Shown here: piece by piece, positions 8,918-17,767 of the stretch
Position numbering within the stretch: position 1 is the first letter of the stretch
Layout of the letters: every line of letters begins with the position of its first letter
Assembly: GCF_014695375.1 (NCBI RefSeq)
Contig: NZ_JACJOG010000050.1
Span: 1 to 64,000 of the forward strand
Reading direction: 5' to 3'
DNA length: 64,000 nucleotides
DNA from: Coleofasciculus sp. FACHB-T130
GTDB taxonomy: Bacteria; Cyanobacteriota; Cyanobacteriia; Cyanobacteriales; FACHB-T130
Made by a program: the position numbers and the translations under genes
Notes under the pieces: model-generated
Told to the model about the DNA's origin: nothing
Seen by the model: only the letters and a program-made list of their open reading frames with translations
The model's database searches: none

Positions 8918-10036
8918 TTATGATGCTTTAATTTCCTGAATCGCCCAGTCAATCACTTCTAAAAATTGCTTCGCCATCAACTCATCCTTCAGTGCAAACA
9001 AGGGAATATACCAGTTATAGGCATTAACAGAAATCGAGTTACCTAGGACTAATTTTAAGCGGTTGAGAAGTTCAGTCTTTTTGTCTTCCAAGTTAAATGG
9101 AGGTTCGTAGGCATAAATCTCAATTTTGCCACCACTCCAAATTGTGAAAAACTTTCTGGTTTCTCCTTTGTAACTGATTATTCTGGGGATCAGAGACCCT
9201 TCAATTTTTCCTTTCCCCCAACTCACCTGCATTTTTTCACAATTTATCCAGTTGAAAACGCTTCTGGCAGCTTGAGCTACATCACTCCCTTTTTTAGCCT
9301 CTAATTCTTGAAAGAACAAGGACTCATTCCATTGCTTACTCTCATAATTTAGTAGAGATTGCGTTGATTTTCCTGCTACTGTTTGACCAATAATTCTAGG
9401 AACAAGAGTTTTTAAACCTTGACCAACGTATTGGTTAATTTCAATTGCCAATACTTCCGCTGGACTCATTTGTTTATTTAAAAACTCCACGATACGTTGA
9501 AGTTCAGGAGGAATCTTGTCAGCAACAAAGACTAGACGGACTTTGCCAGCTTGCAGATTTGTCTTGACCTTTTCCCAAAACTCAGAGGGGTTAGCATCAG
9601 CGCCTAGAAAATTGCTGAGTATCTGTTCAGAATCTTGACTTTTTACCTGACAATTAGCGTTAAATTGGGCAATAATTTTCTCGACAGGCCAATAAACCAC
9701 TGCATTAGCAGCATAGTCGAGCATCTGTCCAGCTACTTCTCGGCGAATTTGAGTGTTGCAGCTGCGCTTGACTTCCACCAGAGTTGGAATTCCATCTTGG
9801 TCGAGAAATAAATGGTCGAGTGCCCATCGGTCGAAACCATTGTCTTCAGATGGCACAGGCATCTCCTGTGAAACTAACAACCAACGTCTCGGTGCCGCAC
9901 TGTTGATTTGGTCACCAGCTAACAAACTGGGATAGTCGGCTAGCAGTTTTTGCAGCAAAGCTTCCGAGTCATAGGGCTGTTCGATCATTTCAACCAGCTG
10001 ACCCTTGTCTTGAATTAGGTAAATAGCGCCTGTCAT
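8918..10036 (-). CDS. PD-(D/E)XK nuclease-like protein
   Basis: A 372-residue protein of unknown role. Residues 66-110 carry a PD-(D/E)XK-like core: Asp74 in WALDHLF, then Glu88 and Lys90 in TLVEVKRS, then a helix with Gln104 (REVAGQMLDYAAN), the pattern of RecB/Mrr-like restriction-nuclease folds. The C-terminal half has no motif I recognise. The frame is open 40 codons further up to 10156. I choose the ATG at 10036 because AAAGGAATTGTG, a good ribosome site, lies just upstream and the protein then starts with a hydrophobic strand (MTGAIYLI). The catalytic residues look intact. Could be a housekeeping DNA-end nuclease or a defence component; context does not decide. Confidence 0.7.
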   Translation of the reverse strand: MTGAIYLIQDKGQLVEMIEQPYDSEALLQKLLADYPSLLAGDQINSAAPRRWLLVSQEMPVPSEDNGFDRWALDHLFLDQDGIPTLVEVKRSCNTQIRREVAGQMLDYAANAVVYWPVEKIIAQFNANCQVKSQDSEQILSNFLGADANPSEFWEKVKTNLQAGKVRLVFVADKIPPELQRIVEFLNKQMSPAEVLAIEINQYVGQGLKTLVPRIIGQTVAGKSTQSLLNYESKQWNESLFFQELEAKKGSDVAQAARSVFNWINCEKMQVSWGKGKIEGSLIPRIISYKGETRKFFTIWSGGKIEIYAYEPPFNLEDKKTELLNRLKLVLGNSISVNAYNWYIPLFALKDELMAKQFLEVIDWAIQEIKAS

Positions 10037-10224
10037 CACAATTCCTTTGGGTTGACCTAATTTAAGGTTCCCGTTTTCAAGGTTCGATGTTACATCGCGA
10101 TTAGATTTTGCCTGCGAACAGGCTAGTCTGTTTATGAGCAAACGATTTCCAAACATCTGCCAGGTCGTTCAACCGTGAGGATGCGATCGCTTCCCACTTT
10201 CCCGCTCTCTGTTGCAATGAACCA

Positions 10225-10995
10225 TTACCGCTGGCGTTCTTCACGGAACAGGCGCAAGATATAAGCTCCGGCTGGGGTTTCTCGTAACTCTTTAATTGCC
10301 GCTGCAAATTCATCGGGGAACTCATCTAAGTTGGGCAGGCTCGCCCCATACTCCGCAGGCAGTACAGCCGGAGCCGCAAGACAGGCAAACGTGAGGTCTG
10401 CTGCCGAAAAGCGATCGCCAACTAAGTAGGAACGTCCATCTGCCAACCGCGCGTTGACGTTCTCGAAGATGCGCTTAATCTTGTCGTGGGCACTGGCTGA
10501 CGATTCTGCCGTGATATTGTAGCCTCGCCGTGCCGCCTCGCGAATCAACGGAAAAACGATTGGAAATGACGCCCGCTCAACAGAGGGTACGCCATCGCAC
10601 CACAGTCGCCGCATCAACTGGCGATTATCTAGCAAATAAAAGTACGCCCAAAGACGGATGCTGGGGCCGAGCTGCTTGTTAAACAAATCTTCGAGTTTTT
10701 CAACCTCGCGGCGCAGCTTGGGATCGGCTGGGTAAAGTTTTGCACTTTCAGCCGTCATGCTATCTAGATACTGCAAGATATCAGAGGAATCGCTCAAAGT
10801 ACCCGTTTCCGTTACTAGAACCGGAGTCGTTTGTCCGCCGCCATTTTTGCGGGTGGCTAGCCGATGAAAAAGCGGCATATGCCGTTCTTCAATGTAGGGA
10901 ACTTCAAGCCGTTCTAATGCCCATCGTGCTTTTTCGCAGTAATGGCTGACGGAGATGGTGATGAGTCGGGGAGCCTTTTCTGGCGGCTTTTGCAT
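10225..10995 (-). CDS. Glutathione S-transferase family protein
   Basis: Soluble 256-residue protein with a thioredoxin-like N-terminal domain and an all-helical C-terminal domain. The start ITISVSHYCEKARWALE places a Cys two residues before the KARWALE helix, as in omega/beta-like GSTs that use Cys. The cis-Pro region QTTPVLV and the SDSSDILQYLD helix are the usual glutathione-binding elements. The C-terminal domain carries GDRFSAADLTFA, the family N-capping box with the hydrophobic staple. Substrate unknown. dapF lies 144 bp upstream on the same strand; operon linkage is uncertain. Confidence 0.88.
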   Translation of the reverse strand: MQKPPEKAPRLITISVSHYCEKARWALERLEVPYIEERHMPLFHRLATRKNGGGQTTPVLVTETGTLSDSSDILQYLDSMTAESAKLYPADPKLRREVEKLEDLFNKQLGPSIRLWAYFYLLDNRQLMRRLWCDGVPSVERASFPIVFPLIREAARRGYNITAESSASAHDKIKRIFENVNARLADGRSYLVGDRFSAADLTFACLAAPAVLPAEYGASLPNLDEFPDEFAAAIKELRETPAGAYILRLFREERQR

Positions 10996-11139
10996 TTTTG
11001 CTAGATCGCGCGATGTGCAACTTTACAGTGTAATTCCCGGCAATTGAGCGAGGGACTAGGGGAATCGAACCAACAGAACTGTTCGGGTTTTGGTCCCCCA
11101 ATCCCCATTTATCGGAAGGCTAAGAAAAAGCACATCGGA

Positions 11140-11979
11140 TTATATCTGACCTGCGAATACACGCTCCGCTGGTCCTGTCATGTAAACTCGCTGGTCGATT
11201 TCCGACCATTCGATTTCCAAACAGCCGCCGGGTAATTCAACGGTGGCGATGCGATCGCTCTTTCCAGTCAACACTCCAGCGACCACAGTCGCACAAGCAC
11301 CCGTGCCGCACGCTAAAGTTATTCCTGCACCGCGTTCCCAGACCCGCATTTTCAGGTAATCTGGGCGCACCACTTGAATAAACTCGGTGTTCGTCCGCTT
11401 GGGAAAAACGGGATGATGCTCGAACTGGGGGCCAATATTTTCTAAAGGAATCGCGGCAACATCCTCCACAAACGTGATGCAGTGAGGATTCCCCATGCTG
11501 ACACAAGTTACCAACCAAGTAGCATCAGCGACTTCTAAAGGTTGAGCGATTACTTTCTCGTTAGGGGCACCCAGCGTCGTGGGAATTTCTGCCGCCAGTA
11601 GTCCTGGCATTCCCATATCGACGGTGACTTTCCCATCCGGCTTGATGTGCGGTGTCATGACACCTGCCAGGGTATGAATCCGATATTGAGTTTCTTGAGT
11701 AGATTTTCCTTCTAAATCAGCGAGAAATTTGCCTAAACAGCGAATGCCATTGCCGCACATTTCCGGTTCGGAACCATCGGAGTTGAAAATCCGCATGGTG
11801 TAGTCGGTGCCGTCTTGTCCCGGCAGGGCAAAAATCACGCCGTCGGCACCAATGCCGAAGTGGCGATCGCAAAACTTGACCGCTTGTTCTGGCGTTACCT
11901 TGGGTTCTGATGAGGAACGATTGTCAATCAGAATGAAATCGTTTCCCAGTCCGTGATACTTAGTAAACTCGATTCCCAT
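11140..11979 (-). CDS. dapF: Diaminopimelate epimerase
   Basis: Converts LL- to meso-diaminopimelate, the last step before lysine and the source of the peptidoglycan cross-linking residue. The protein is 279 residues, normal for the family. The two catalytic cysteines are clear: Cys75 in [11 protein letters not shown] and Cys224 in [10 protein letters not shown]. Other family segments are [10 protein letters not shown] near the start, FGIGADGVI, and MGNPHCITF. It is divergent to hfq, an arrangement seen repeatedly in cyanobacteria. Confidence 0.97.
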   Translation of the reverse strand: MGIEFTKYHGLGNDFILIDNRSSSEPKVTPEQAVKFCDRHFGIGADGVIFALPGQDGTDYTMRIFNSDGSEPEMCGNGIRCLGKFLADLEGKSTQETQYRIHTLAGVMTPHIKPDGKVTVDMGMPGLLAAEIPTTLGAPNEKVIAQPLEVADATWLVTCVSMGNPHCITFVEDVAAIPLENIGPQFEHHPVFPKRTNTEFIQVVRPDYLKMRVWERGAGITLACGTGACATVVAGVLTGKSDRIATVELPGGCLEIEWSEIDQRVYMTGPAERVFAGQI

Positions 11980-12095
11980 TTAGCAATCCTTCGATTCGCA
12001 ATTTTCGATTAGCATAAACTATGGAATGGGTAATGGTTAATGGCAGTCCTTCAATCCTGAAATCTGGCAATTCGCATTAGGAAAAATCTTGCATT

Positions 12096-12308
12096 ATGAC
12101 AACTGAACTGGAAACAGGCTTACCAAGCACTCGCCTCGTCCAAACATTTGTGAAAGAGGGACAAAGGGTTGAACTGAAACTCCTCACGAACGATGTACTC
12201 GTTGGTAAACTGCGTTGGCAAGATCAGAACTGTATTTGTCTACAAGATGAATCGAATCAGCAAACGATGGTTTGGCGACACGCGATCGCTTATGTGCAGC
12301 CAAAGTAA
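12096..12308 (+). CDS. hfq: Cyanobacterial Hfq-like RNA chaperone
   Basis: A 70-residue Sm-fold protein. The Sm1 part is GQRVELKLLTNDVLVGKLRWQDQ and the Sm2 part is TMVWRHAIAYVQP. It lacks the KH motif (YKHA) of enterobacterial Hfq and instead has WRHAIAYV, as expected for cyanobacterial Hfq. In cyanobacteria this protein is linked to type IV pilus function and motility more than to classic sRNA pairing. The neighbour dapF supports the call. Confidence 0.93.
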   Translation: MTTELETGLPSTRLVQTFVKEGQRVELKLLTNDVLVGKLRWQDQNCICLQDESNQQTMVWRHAIAYVQPK

Positions 12309-12311
12309 TTA

Positions 12312-12345
12312 GGAATCGGGAATCGGGAATCGGGAATTGCTTCCC
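12312..12345. repeat. GGAATCG heptamer repeat with hairpin between hfq and antiporter
   Basis: Three copies of GGAATCG, then a variant, sit between convergent hfq and the antiporter gene. The last copy forms GGGAA-ttgc-TTCCC (12332-12345), with AATCGG further paired to CCGATT at 12352-12357. A weak bidirectional terminator is possible. Confidence 0.6.
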
Positions 12346-12355
12346 CAATGACCGA

Positions 12356-14698
12356 TTACCTTGATTCGCCTGTTCGCTGATTATCAGAGGGAAGATGCTC
12401 TTGTATCGCTTCGCTTACTGGCAAGTTGAGCGTAGGGACTGGGAAAACCGGAGGCTCAGATTCGGGTGCCAACAACTGTTGCACCTGATTGAGGGGAAAA
12501 CTGCCGCCGCATAAGAGCAGCTGATCGCCCGATTGCAGCTCGGTGTCGCCCCCCGGAAAGCGGATGAACTTGCCATCTCGCCGAATTGCTTGCACTTGCA
12601 CCCCATACTGGCGGCGCATATGCAACTCTGAGAGCGGTTTACCAGCAGCTGGGCTGGCCTCTGGAACCTGCAACCACTGACAGGGCGCAGTCTGGCTTGG
12701 GATTGCCACTTCACCGTTTGCTAGTTGATTAAAGGCAGCTTGTTCGTTGGATTCTCCCACCACCAAGAGGCGATCGCCTGCTTGCAGGGAAGTTTGCTTG
12801 TCTGGATAGTCTACTTCTTCCCCACCATTTCGCCGAATTGCCATCAACGTGACACCCGTTAATCGGCGCATATCCGTCTCCTGTAGCGTCATCCCAATCA
12901 GAGGAGAGTTAGGCGGTAGAGAATACCACTTACTATTCATTTCAGCAGTGGCAATTTGTAAGTCATGAGCAATCTCCGAAGGCGATCGCTCTGGACGCAA
13001 TGCCAGGTAATGGCTATTGCGAATTTGCTGCATTTCCTTCTGGATCTGCCATGTCGGCAAGCCACTACCGGCTAATAGATGCGCCGCCAGTTCCAAACTG
13101 GCTTCAAACTCCGGTTGCACCACCTCTCGCGCCCCCAACTGATAAAGCAGTTCGATATCGTTGTTGTGGTTAGCGCGAACGACAATATCCAGATCCGGAG
13201 CCAATTCTAAAGCGCGTTTGAGGCAAAGGCGGGTACTCATTGGATCGGGAAGCGCGATCGCCATCCCCTTCGCCTTATCTACCCCCGCAGCTTCCAGTAC
13301 GTGCAAACTTACCGCATTGCCATAAACATAAGAAACTTCTGCTTCTCTTAACTGCTGAATCCGGCTTTCCGACTGGTCAATCACTACCACTGGATAGTTA
13401 TGCTCCTGCACCAGTTTGATCAGATTTCGTCCCACCCGTCCATAACCGCAGACCACCACATGATTTTGCAAAGGCGCATCTACCGCCACTTCCATCGGGT
13501 CATCCACCGGATCTAGATATGGCTTCAGCCAAGGCAACTCCAACAATTTTGGCACCAGCCGCATCACAAAAGGCGTCAGTACCAGCGTCACCGCAGTCGT
13601 GCCCAAAATCAGCAAGTAAACCCGCCGAGAAACCAGCCCCAAAGCTTGTCCTTCACTGGCTAGAACAAACGAAAATTCTCCAATTTGAGCTAACCCCAAA
13701 CCAGCAATTACCGCAGTTTTCAGCGGATAGCCAAACGCTCTAACAATCGGCGTCACAATCAAAAACTTGCCGACAAAAACCAGTAAAACCAGCCCCAGAA
13801 TTAACTCTAGGTTGTTCCACAGGAAAATCGGGTCGATGAGCATCCCAATCGCCGCAAAAAACAGTGCCGCAAACACATCCCGCAACGGCTCCACATAAGT
13901 CAGGGTTTGGTCGGCGTATTCCACCTCCGAAATCATTAACCCGGCGACAAATGCCCCCATTTCAATCGAAAGACCCAAAGCCTCCGTGAGCAACGCAATC
14001 CCCAAACACAGCGCCACCACGCCCAACAGAAACAACTCCCGGCTTTCCGTTCGAGCCAAGAGGCGCAGCAAGGGAGGAATCAGCCAGATGCCTGCTGCCA
14101 CAGCCACAGCCGCAAATAACCCAATCTGTAACAGCGCTAAAGCCACAGCCTTGCCAATCGCTTCTGGCGGTTGATCCAGCGCTGGCAAGACAGCCAGCAT
14201 CAACCCCAATGCCAAATCCTGTACCACCAAAATCCCCAGCATCACCTGAGCGTGAGGCGTCCCCGTCTCATTTCGCTCCATCAGACACTTAAAGACAATT
14301 GCGGTTGAAGACAAAGACAGAATTGCCCCCAGGAAGACACCCTTTGCCGGTAAGGTACCCCACGCTCCAGTGAGTCCACAGACTGCAACCGTGACTGCAA
14401 TTGTCAGGGCAATCTGTAGTCCGCCTCCACCCAAGGCGATGCCTTTAACTTTTTTTAATTCCGCAAACGAAAACTCAACGCCCAAGGCGAACAACAAAAA
14501 GGCGACACCAAATTGAGCCAGGGTTTCTATCTGAACCAATTCTTTAATCAGTCCCAACCCCGCAGGCCCAACGACGATTCCGCCGACGATATAACCCAGT
14601 AAGGCAGGTTGCCGCAGCAGCGCTGATACCACTCCACCAACGGCTGCTGCTGCCAAAACAGATACTAAGTCAACAATCAGTCTAAAGTCTTCTTGCAC
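12356..14698 (-). CDS. Kef-type cation:proton antiporter with RCK domains
   Basis: Monovalent cation:proton antiporter of the CPA2 family, 780 residues. Residues 1-390 form about a dozen membrane helices (GVAFLLFALGVEFSF and SLSSTAIVFKCL are typical). A TrkA-N nucleotide-binding domain starts near 415 with VVVCGYGRVGRNL and VVVIDQS. Two TrkA-C modules follow, near 565-650 and 660-745. The RCK part gates transport in response to a nucleotide; the transported ion, K+ or Na+, is not shown. The start is a GTG at 14698. It is convergent with hfq. Confidence 0.92.
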   Translation of the reverse strand: MQEDFRLIVDLVSVLAAAAVGGVVSALLRQPALLGYIVGGIVVGPAGLGLIKELVQIETLAQFGVAFLLFALGVEFSFAELKKVKGIALGGGGLQIALTIAVTVAVCGLTGAWGTLPAKGVFLGAILSLSSTAIVFKCLMERNETGTPHAQVMLGILVVQDLALGLMLAVLPALDQPPEAIGKAVALALLQIGLFAAVAVAAGIWLIPPLLRLLARTESRELFLLGVVALCLGIALLTEALGLSIEMGAFVAGLMISEVEYADQTLTYVEPLRDVFAALFFAAIGMLIDPIFLWNNLELILGLVLLVFVGKFLIVTPIVRAFGYPLKTAVIAGLGLAQIGEFSFVLASEGQALGLVSRRVYLLILGTTAVTLVLTPFVMRLVPKLLELPWLKPYLDPVDDPMEVAVDAPLQNHVVVCGYGRVGRNLIKLVQEHNYPVVVIDQSESRIQQLREAEVSYVYGNAVSLHVLEAAGVDKAKGMAIALPDPMSTRLCLKRALELAPDLDIVVRANHNNDIELLYQLGAREVVQPEFEASLELAAHLLAGSGLPTWQIQKEMQQIRNSHYLALRPERSPSEIAHDLQIATAEMNSKWYSLPPNSPLIGMTLQETDMRRLTGVTLMAIRRNGGEEVDYPDKQTSLQAGDRLLVVGESNEQAAFNQLANGEVAIPSQTAPCQWLQVPEASPAAGKPLSELHMRRQYGVQVQAIRRDGKFIRFPGGDTELQSGDQLLLCGGSFPLNQVQQLLAPESEPPVFPVPTLNLPVSEAIQEHLPSDNQRTGESR

Positions 14699-14925
14699 AA
14701 GTTTGTTTTATGAGAACAAGTATAAAGGTATATAAACTTAGAATACAGAGTTTTATGGACTGTGCTAACGCCATTGCCTCAGGTTTCTATTGGGCAACTG
14801 GGATCAATTGAGGAAAGGCGGTGGAAACAGTCCAGGCAAGGTGATAGTCTATCCGCTAGTAATAAAGGTCATAGACAAGGTCATAGACGCTTTGTCAATT
14901 ACTGGCTCGGAGAAAATTGCCTGTG

Positions 14926-15864
14926 ATGTCGCTTAAGAGTCTGCTTCAATCTCGCCATGACCGGCGGCTGGTTTCTACACTCTTGTCCAGTCAAAAGTCC
15001 AAAGCGAACCGTAAAAACAAAGAATTCTTTCTGTTGCCTTTTGCTTTTTTAGTTTCTACTGCTTTGCCTGTCAAAGCTTTGCAGGTACAGGTGGCACCCA
15101 ACAATCCCCAGCTTGGGGATACGCTCTCGGTCGTGATTCAGACGGACTCTCCTGGTTCGCAGAGTCCCACGGTTTCTTTCAAACAGAAGACTTACCGGGC
15201 GTTTTCCCTCGGTCAAAATCGCTTTCGAGTCTTGCTACCGACAACGCCTTTAGACAAGCCGGGAACGCTACAAATTCGGGTTGCTGGTGATGGGGAAGTC
15301 AAAAACCTGTCGTTGCCATTGCGATCGCGCAATTTCCCGGTGCAACGGATTACCCTACCCCCCGGAAAAGCCGGACAATCAGCAACCCAATTTGAACTCA
15401 ACCGCGTGGCAGCTTTTAAAAATTTGGTGACGCCGCAAAAGTTCTGGAATGGTCCTTTTCTCAAGCCGAACCGAGGTAGCATCACCAGTATTTACGGGGT
15501 TCGCCGTTACTACAATGGCAAGTTTGCGAATGACTACTACCATCGCGGGGTTGACTACGCGGGTGGGTATGGTTCGCCGGTAACAGCACCAGCATCGGGA
15601 AGAGTGGCGCTGGTGGGACGGGTTGCTCAGGGTTTCCGAGTTCACGGAAATGTAATTGGGGTAGATCACGGTCAAGGCGTCACCAGTATTTTTATGCACT
15701 TGAGCCGGATTGATGTCAAGGAAGGGGATTTTGTAAAAGCGGGACAGGTGATTGGGGCAATTGGTTCAACGGGAGCTTCAACGGGTCCTCACTTACATTG
15801 GGGATTGTATGTCAATAGTCTTGCCGTAGACCCAGTACCTTGGAGAACTCAAGGAGTTGAATGA
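14926..15864 (+). CDS. M23 family metallopeptidase, secreted
   Basis: Zinc peptidase of the lysostaphin/LytM fold, probably cleaving peptidoglycan cross-bridges or acting as an amidase activator. The N-terminal hydrophobic segment near 25-45 (FFLLPFAFLVSTALPVKA) should be a signal peptide. The catalytic domain occupies about residues 185-310: HRGVDYAGGYGSPV carries the first zinc ligands, and STGPHLHWGLY carries the HxH motif. A degenerate Ig-like or beta-rich region lies between them. The frame is open from TTG 14917; ATG 14926 with GGAGAA upstream is preferred. Confidence 0.9.
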   Translation: MSLKSLLQSRHDRRLVSTLLSSQKSKANRKNKEFFLLPFAFLVSTALPVKALQVQVAPNNPQLGDTLSVVIQTDSPGSQSPTVSFKQKTYRAFSLGQNRFRVLLPTTPLDKPGTLQIRVAGDGEVKNLSLPLRSRNFPVQRITLPPGKAGQSATQFELNRVAAFKNLVTPQKFWNGPFLKPNRGSITSIYGVRRYYNGKFANDYYHRGVDYAGGYGSPVTAPASGRVALVGRVAQGFRVHGNVIGVDHGQGVTSIFMHLSRIDVKEGDFVKAGQVIGAIGSTGASTGPHLHWGLYVNSLAVDPVPWRTQGVE

Positions 15865-16361
15865 GGTTTTTTGAAGTTTTGATGAATTTTTTTAGGTTTT
15901 AATGTATTTGGTGTTGTATTGAGGAAAGATTGTGGCAGGGTTGCCTCTCCGAAACGAGATTGCGAAGCATTTTTCAATGTCTTCGACTATCCCACCGGGA
16001 GCTAGTGTAGGCTTTTCCGAAGCGAAAGCTTTGCGGACGGGGATTGTAGATAGTCATCTGAGAAGCGTAAATGTTGAATAGCCTTTGGGAAAAATCCCGA
16101 AAATTCCCAATGTCAAAGCAATATTGTTAGTTCGCTAACCGACTGATGTTAAGCCTGCGTAGTTTTGCGTATTTTGAGGCGCTGGTTATGCCAGGATAGA
16201 TGAGTGGGCATGGGCGAAAAGACATCAACGCAGGTTTCGGCTTCGTTGAGGGCGTATCAACACTCGAAAACGGGCACGCACTTTTAGGGAAGCGGTAATC
16301 CCTGCCTCGCTTTCCTAGCCAACCAAAACAGTTTGGATGGGGTATCCAGCAGGATTTTTAG
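15865..16361. other. 497-bp non-coding stretch with strong secondary structure
   Basis: No reading frame of note. The interior can fold into a long nested structure: GACTATC (15985-15991) pairs with GATAGTC (16049-16055), flanked by CTTC/GAAG and TTCAA/TTGAA pairings. It encloses a hairpin with a GAAA tetraloop at 16016-16037 (TCCGAAGC-gaaa-GCTTtgCGGA). Downstream, 16280-16361 leads into comFB. I could not match it to rnpB, ssrA, SRP RNA, 6S RNA or known riboswitches by eye. It may hold a small RNA or the comFB leader. Confidence 0.5.
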
Positions 16362-16919
16362 ATGAGTATTGAAAAAATTGTTGAACAAGCCCTGCAGGAT
16401 GGTTATCTGACGCCAGCGATGGAAGCAGAGGTGGGGCGCATCTGTGACACGGCTTCTGAGCTTTCGATTGAAGAATACATGGCTCTAGACCGTCTGATGG
16501 GCGCACTGTTAACTGGGGAAGTGGTTGCAGTTCCTCGAAAACAGTTCATCAATGTCATGGAAGAGTTGGTGCTGACGGAAGCGATCGCTAGAGTCGCAGA
16601 AATTGAGGCAACCAGCGATCGCGTTCTAGATGTCGGCGATATTGCCGCCTACGCGCTCAATCGCTTGCCTCCGCTGTATGCCACGACGGAGGAAGGTGCT
16701 AGCTATCAGCGAATGCGGGCAAAAGATGAACTTCAAGAGCTGATTACCCAGCAAGTGAGCGAAGCGATCGCCCGGAATCTGGATCGTCCCGAATTTTTCC
16801 CAGAACGGCAAGCGCTCAGCAAAGCGAACGACAGCGACGTGTTCAAGCAGGTGAGTTCTTTACTCCAAACCTACGCACCCAGCTTTGAACCTCAATCCAG
16901 TAACCATAGCAACGAATAA
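16362..16919 (+). CDS. ComFB-family protein, candidate cyclic-dinucleotide receptor
   Basis: A 185-residue soluble protein. The core NVMEELVLTEA near 66-76 and VLDVGDIAAYALNRLPPLY near 90-108 are the signature of the late-competence ComFB family. Cyanobacterial members have been reported to bind c-di-GMP and to affect cell size or motility; whether this copy does so is inference. The N-terminal ~60 residues carry a helical region with LSIEEYMALDRLMGALLTGE. The C-terminal tail is charged and low in complexity. It is convergent with the L,D-transpeptidase gene. Confidence 0.85.
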   Translation: MSIEKIVEQALQDGYLTPAMEAEVGRICDTASELSIEEYMALDRLMGALLTGEVVAVPRKQFINVMEELVLTEAIARVAEIEATSDRVLDVGDIAAYALNRLPPLYATTEEGASYQRMRAKDELQELITQQVSEAIARNLDRPEFFPERQALSKANDSDVFKQVSSLLQTYAPSFEPQSSNHSNE

Positions 16920-16941
16920 TGGAAGAGTTATAAATGATGAA

Positions 16942-16983
16942 TTTTGAGTTTTGAGTGATTAATTCAGAACTCAAAACTCAAAA
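16942..16983. terminator. Bidirectional terminator made of GAGTTTT heptamers
   Basis: A perfect 15-bp inverted repeat, left arm TTTTGAGTTTTGAGT at 16942-16956 and right arm ACTCAAAACTCAAAA at 16969-16983, with a 12-nt loop. It lies between the convergent comFB and L,D-transpeptidase genes (stops at 16919 and 16994). T-runs on both strands fit termination in both directions. Confidence 0.75.
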
Positions 16984-16993
16984 CTTTTCCCTC

Positions 16994-17647
16994 CTACCTG
17001 CGAACCAGCACGAGTGTCCCTTTCGCGACCTGCTGATAAAGCATCCGAATATCTTGATTTCGCATTCGCAAGCAGCCGTGGGAGACTGCTTGCCCGATCA
17101 GGTGTTCTTCGTTGGTGCCGTGAAACCCAATTTGATGACGCCCATCCGACCAAAAACCAATCCAGCGATCGCCTAAGGGATTATCATTCGCCCCAGATGG
17201 GATAACTTCACCCGTAATCGGTTGACGCCACGCCGGATTTTGGTTCATTTGCAAAACTTGAAACGAACCCGTGGGCGTTTCCCAACCCAACTGCCCCACC
17301 GCTACGGGGTAACTGGCTTGCAGCCGATCGTCACGGTAAACATAAACCAGGCGATCGCTCAAATCGACAACGAGATGCGATTGCCAAGCGGATGCTGCCT
17401 GAGCGGTTTCTAGCACTGAATATTCCCGATCGGTTGAGCGGCTATTTGAAGAGCGATTTTTACTCCACAAGTCTCCAAGCTGCCAACTTGCCAACTTGCC
17501 GACCTGGCGCTGACTCCGAATCGGGGAATCCAAGCTGACGGTCGTCACCCTTGAAGAACTTGTCCGCCTAGAAACTGAGAACAACACCACCGCTGTTCCA
17601 AAACAAATTAGCATCAAGCTTCGAGAGAGCGACTCATCTCTTGGCAT
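16994..17647 (-). CDS. L,D-transpeptidase (YkuD domain)
   Basis: Periplasmic cysteine transpeptidase that makes 3-3 peptidoglycan cross-links or attaches proteins to it. A single hydrophobic segment at about 10-27 should be a membrane anchor or signal peptide. The YkuD domain spans about 90-217. The catalytic motif is HGTNEEHLIGQAVSHGCLRM, with Cys in SHGC. Strand elements LVVDLSDRLVYVY and GWETPTGSFQV precede it. The length of 217 is typical of cyanobacterial members. Confidence 0.93.
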   Translation of the reverse strand: MPRDESLSRSLMLICFGTAVVLFSVSRRTSSSRVTTVSLDSPIRSQRQVGKLASWQLGDLWSKNRSSNSRSTDREYSVLETAQAASAWQSHLVVDLSDRLVYVYRDDRLQASYPVAVGQLGWETPTGSFQVLQMNQNPAWRQPITGEVIPSGANDNPLGDRWIGFWSDGRHQIGFHGTNEEHLIGQAVSHGCLRMRNQDIRMLYQQVAKGTLVLVRR

Positions 17648-17767
17648 AGCGGTATGAGCTAAGAATGATTACGGGTCAAAATAACCAACTGTAGAACATT
17701 GGGTCGTGGGTAATCATCCGGGGTCAATGACAACGGACAATTAACCATCAACCCCTGACAAACAATA

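Noticed and set aside
11050-11105. Possible tRNA fragment (GGTTCGATTCCCC and CCCTCGC on the minus strand) between dapF and the GST gene
   Set aside because: The T-arm stem does not pair and no 5' acceptor GCGAGGG is found upstream, so it is not a tRNA. At most a decayed 3' fragment or chance.
16250-16361. c-di-GMP or glutamine riboswitch before comFB, suggested by CACGCAC and GGGAAG
   Set aside because: The conserved core segments of GEMM-I and glnA RNAs are not present in the right order.
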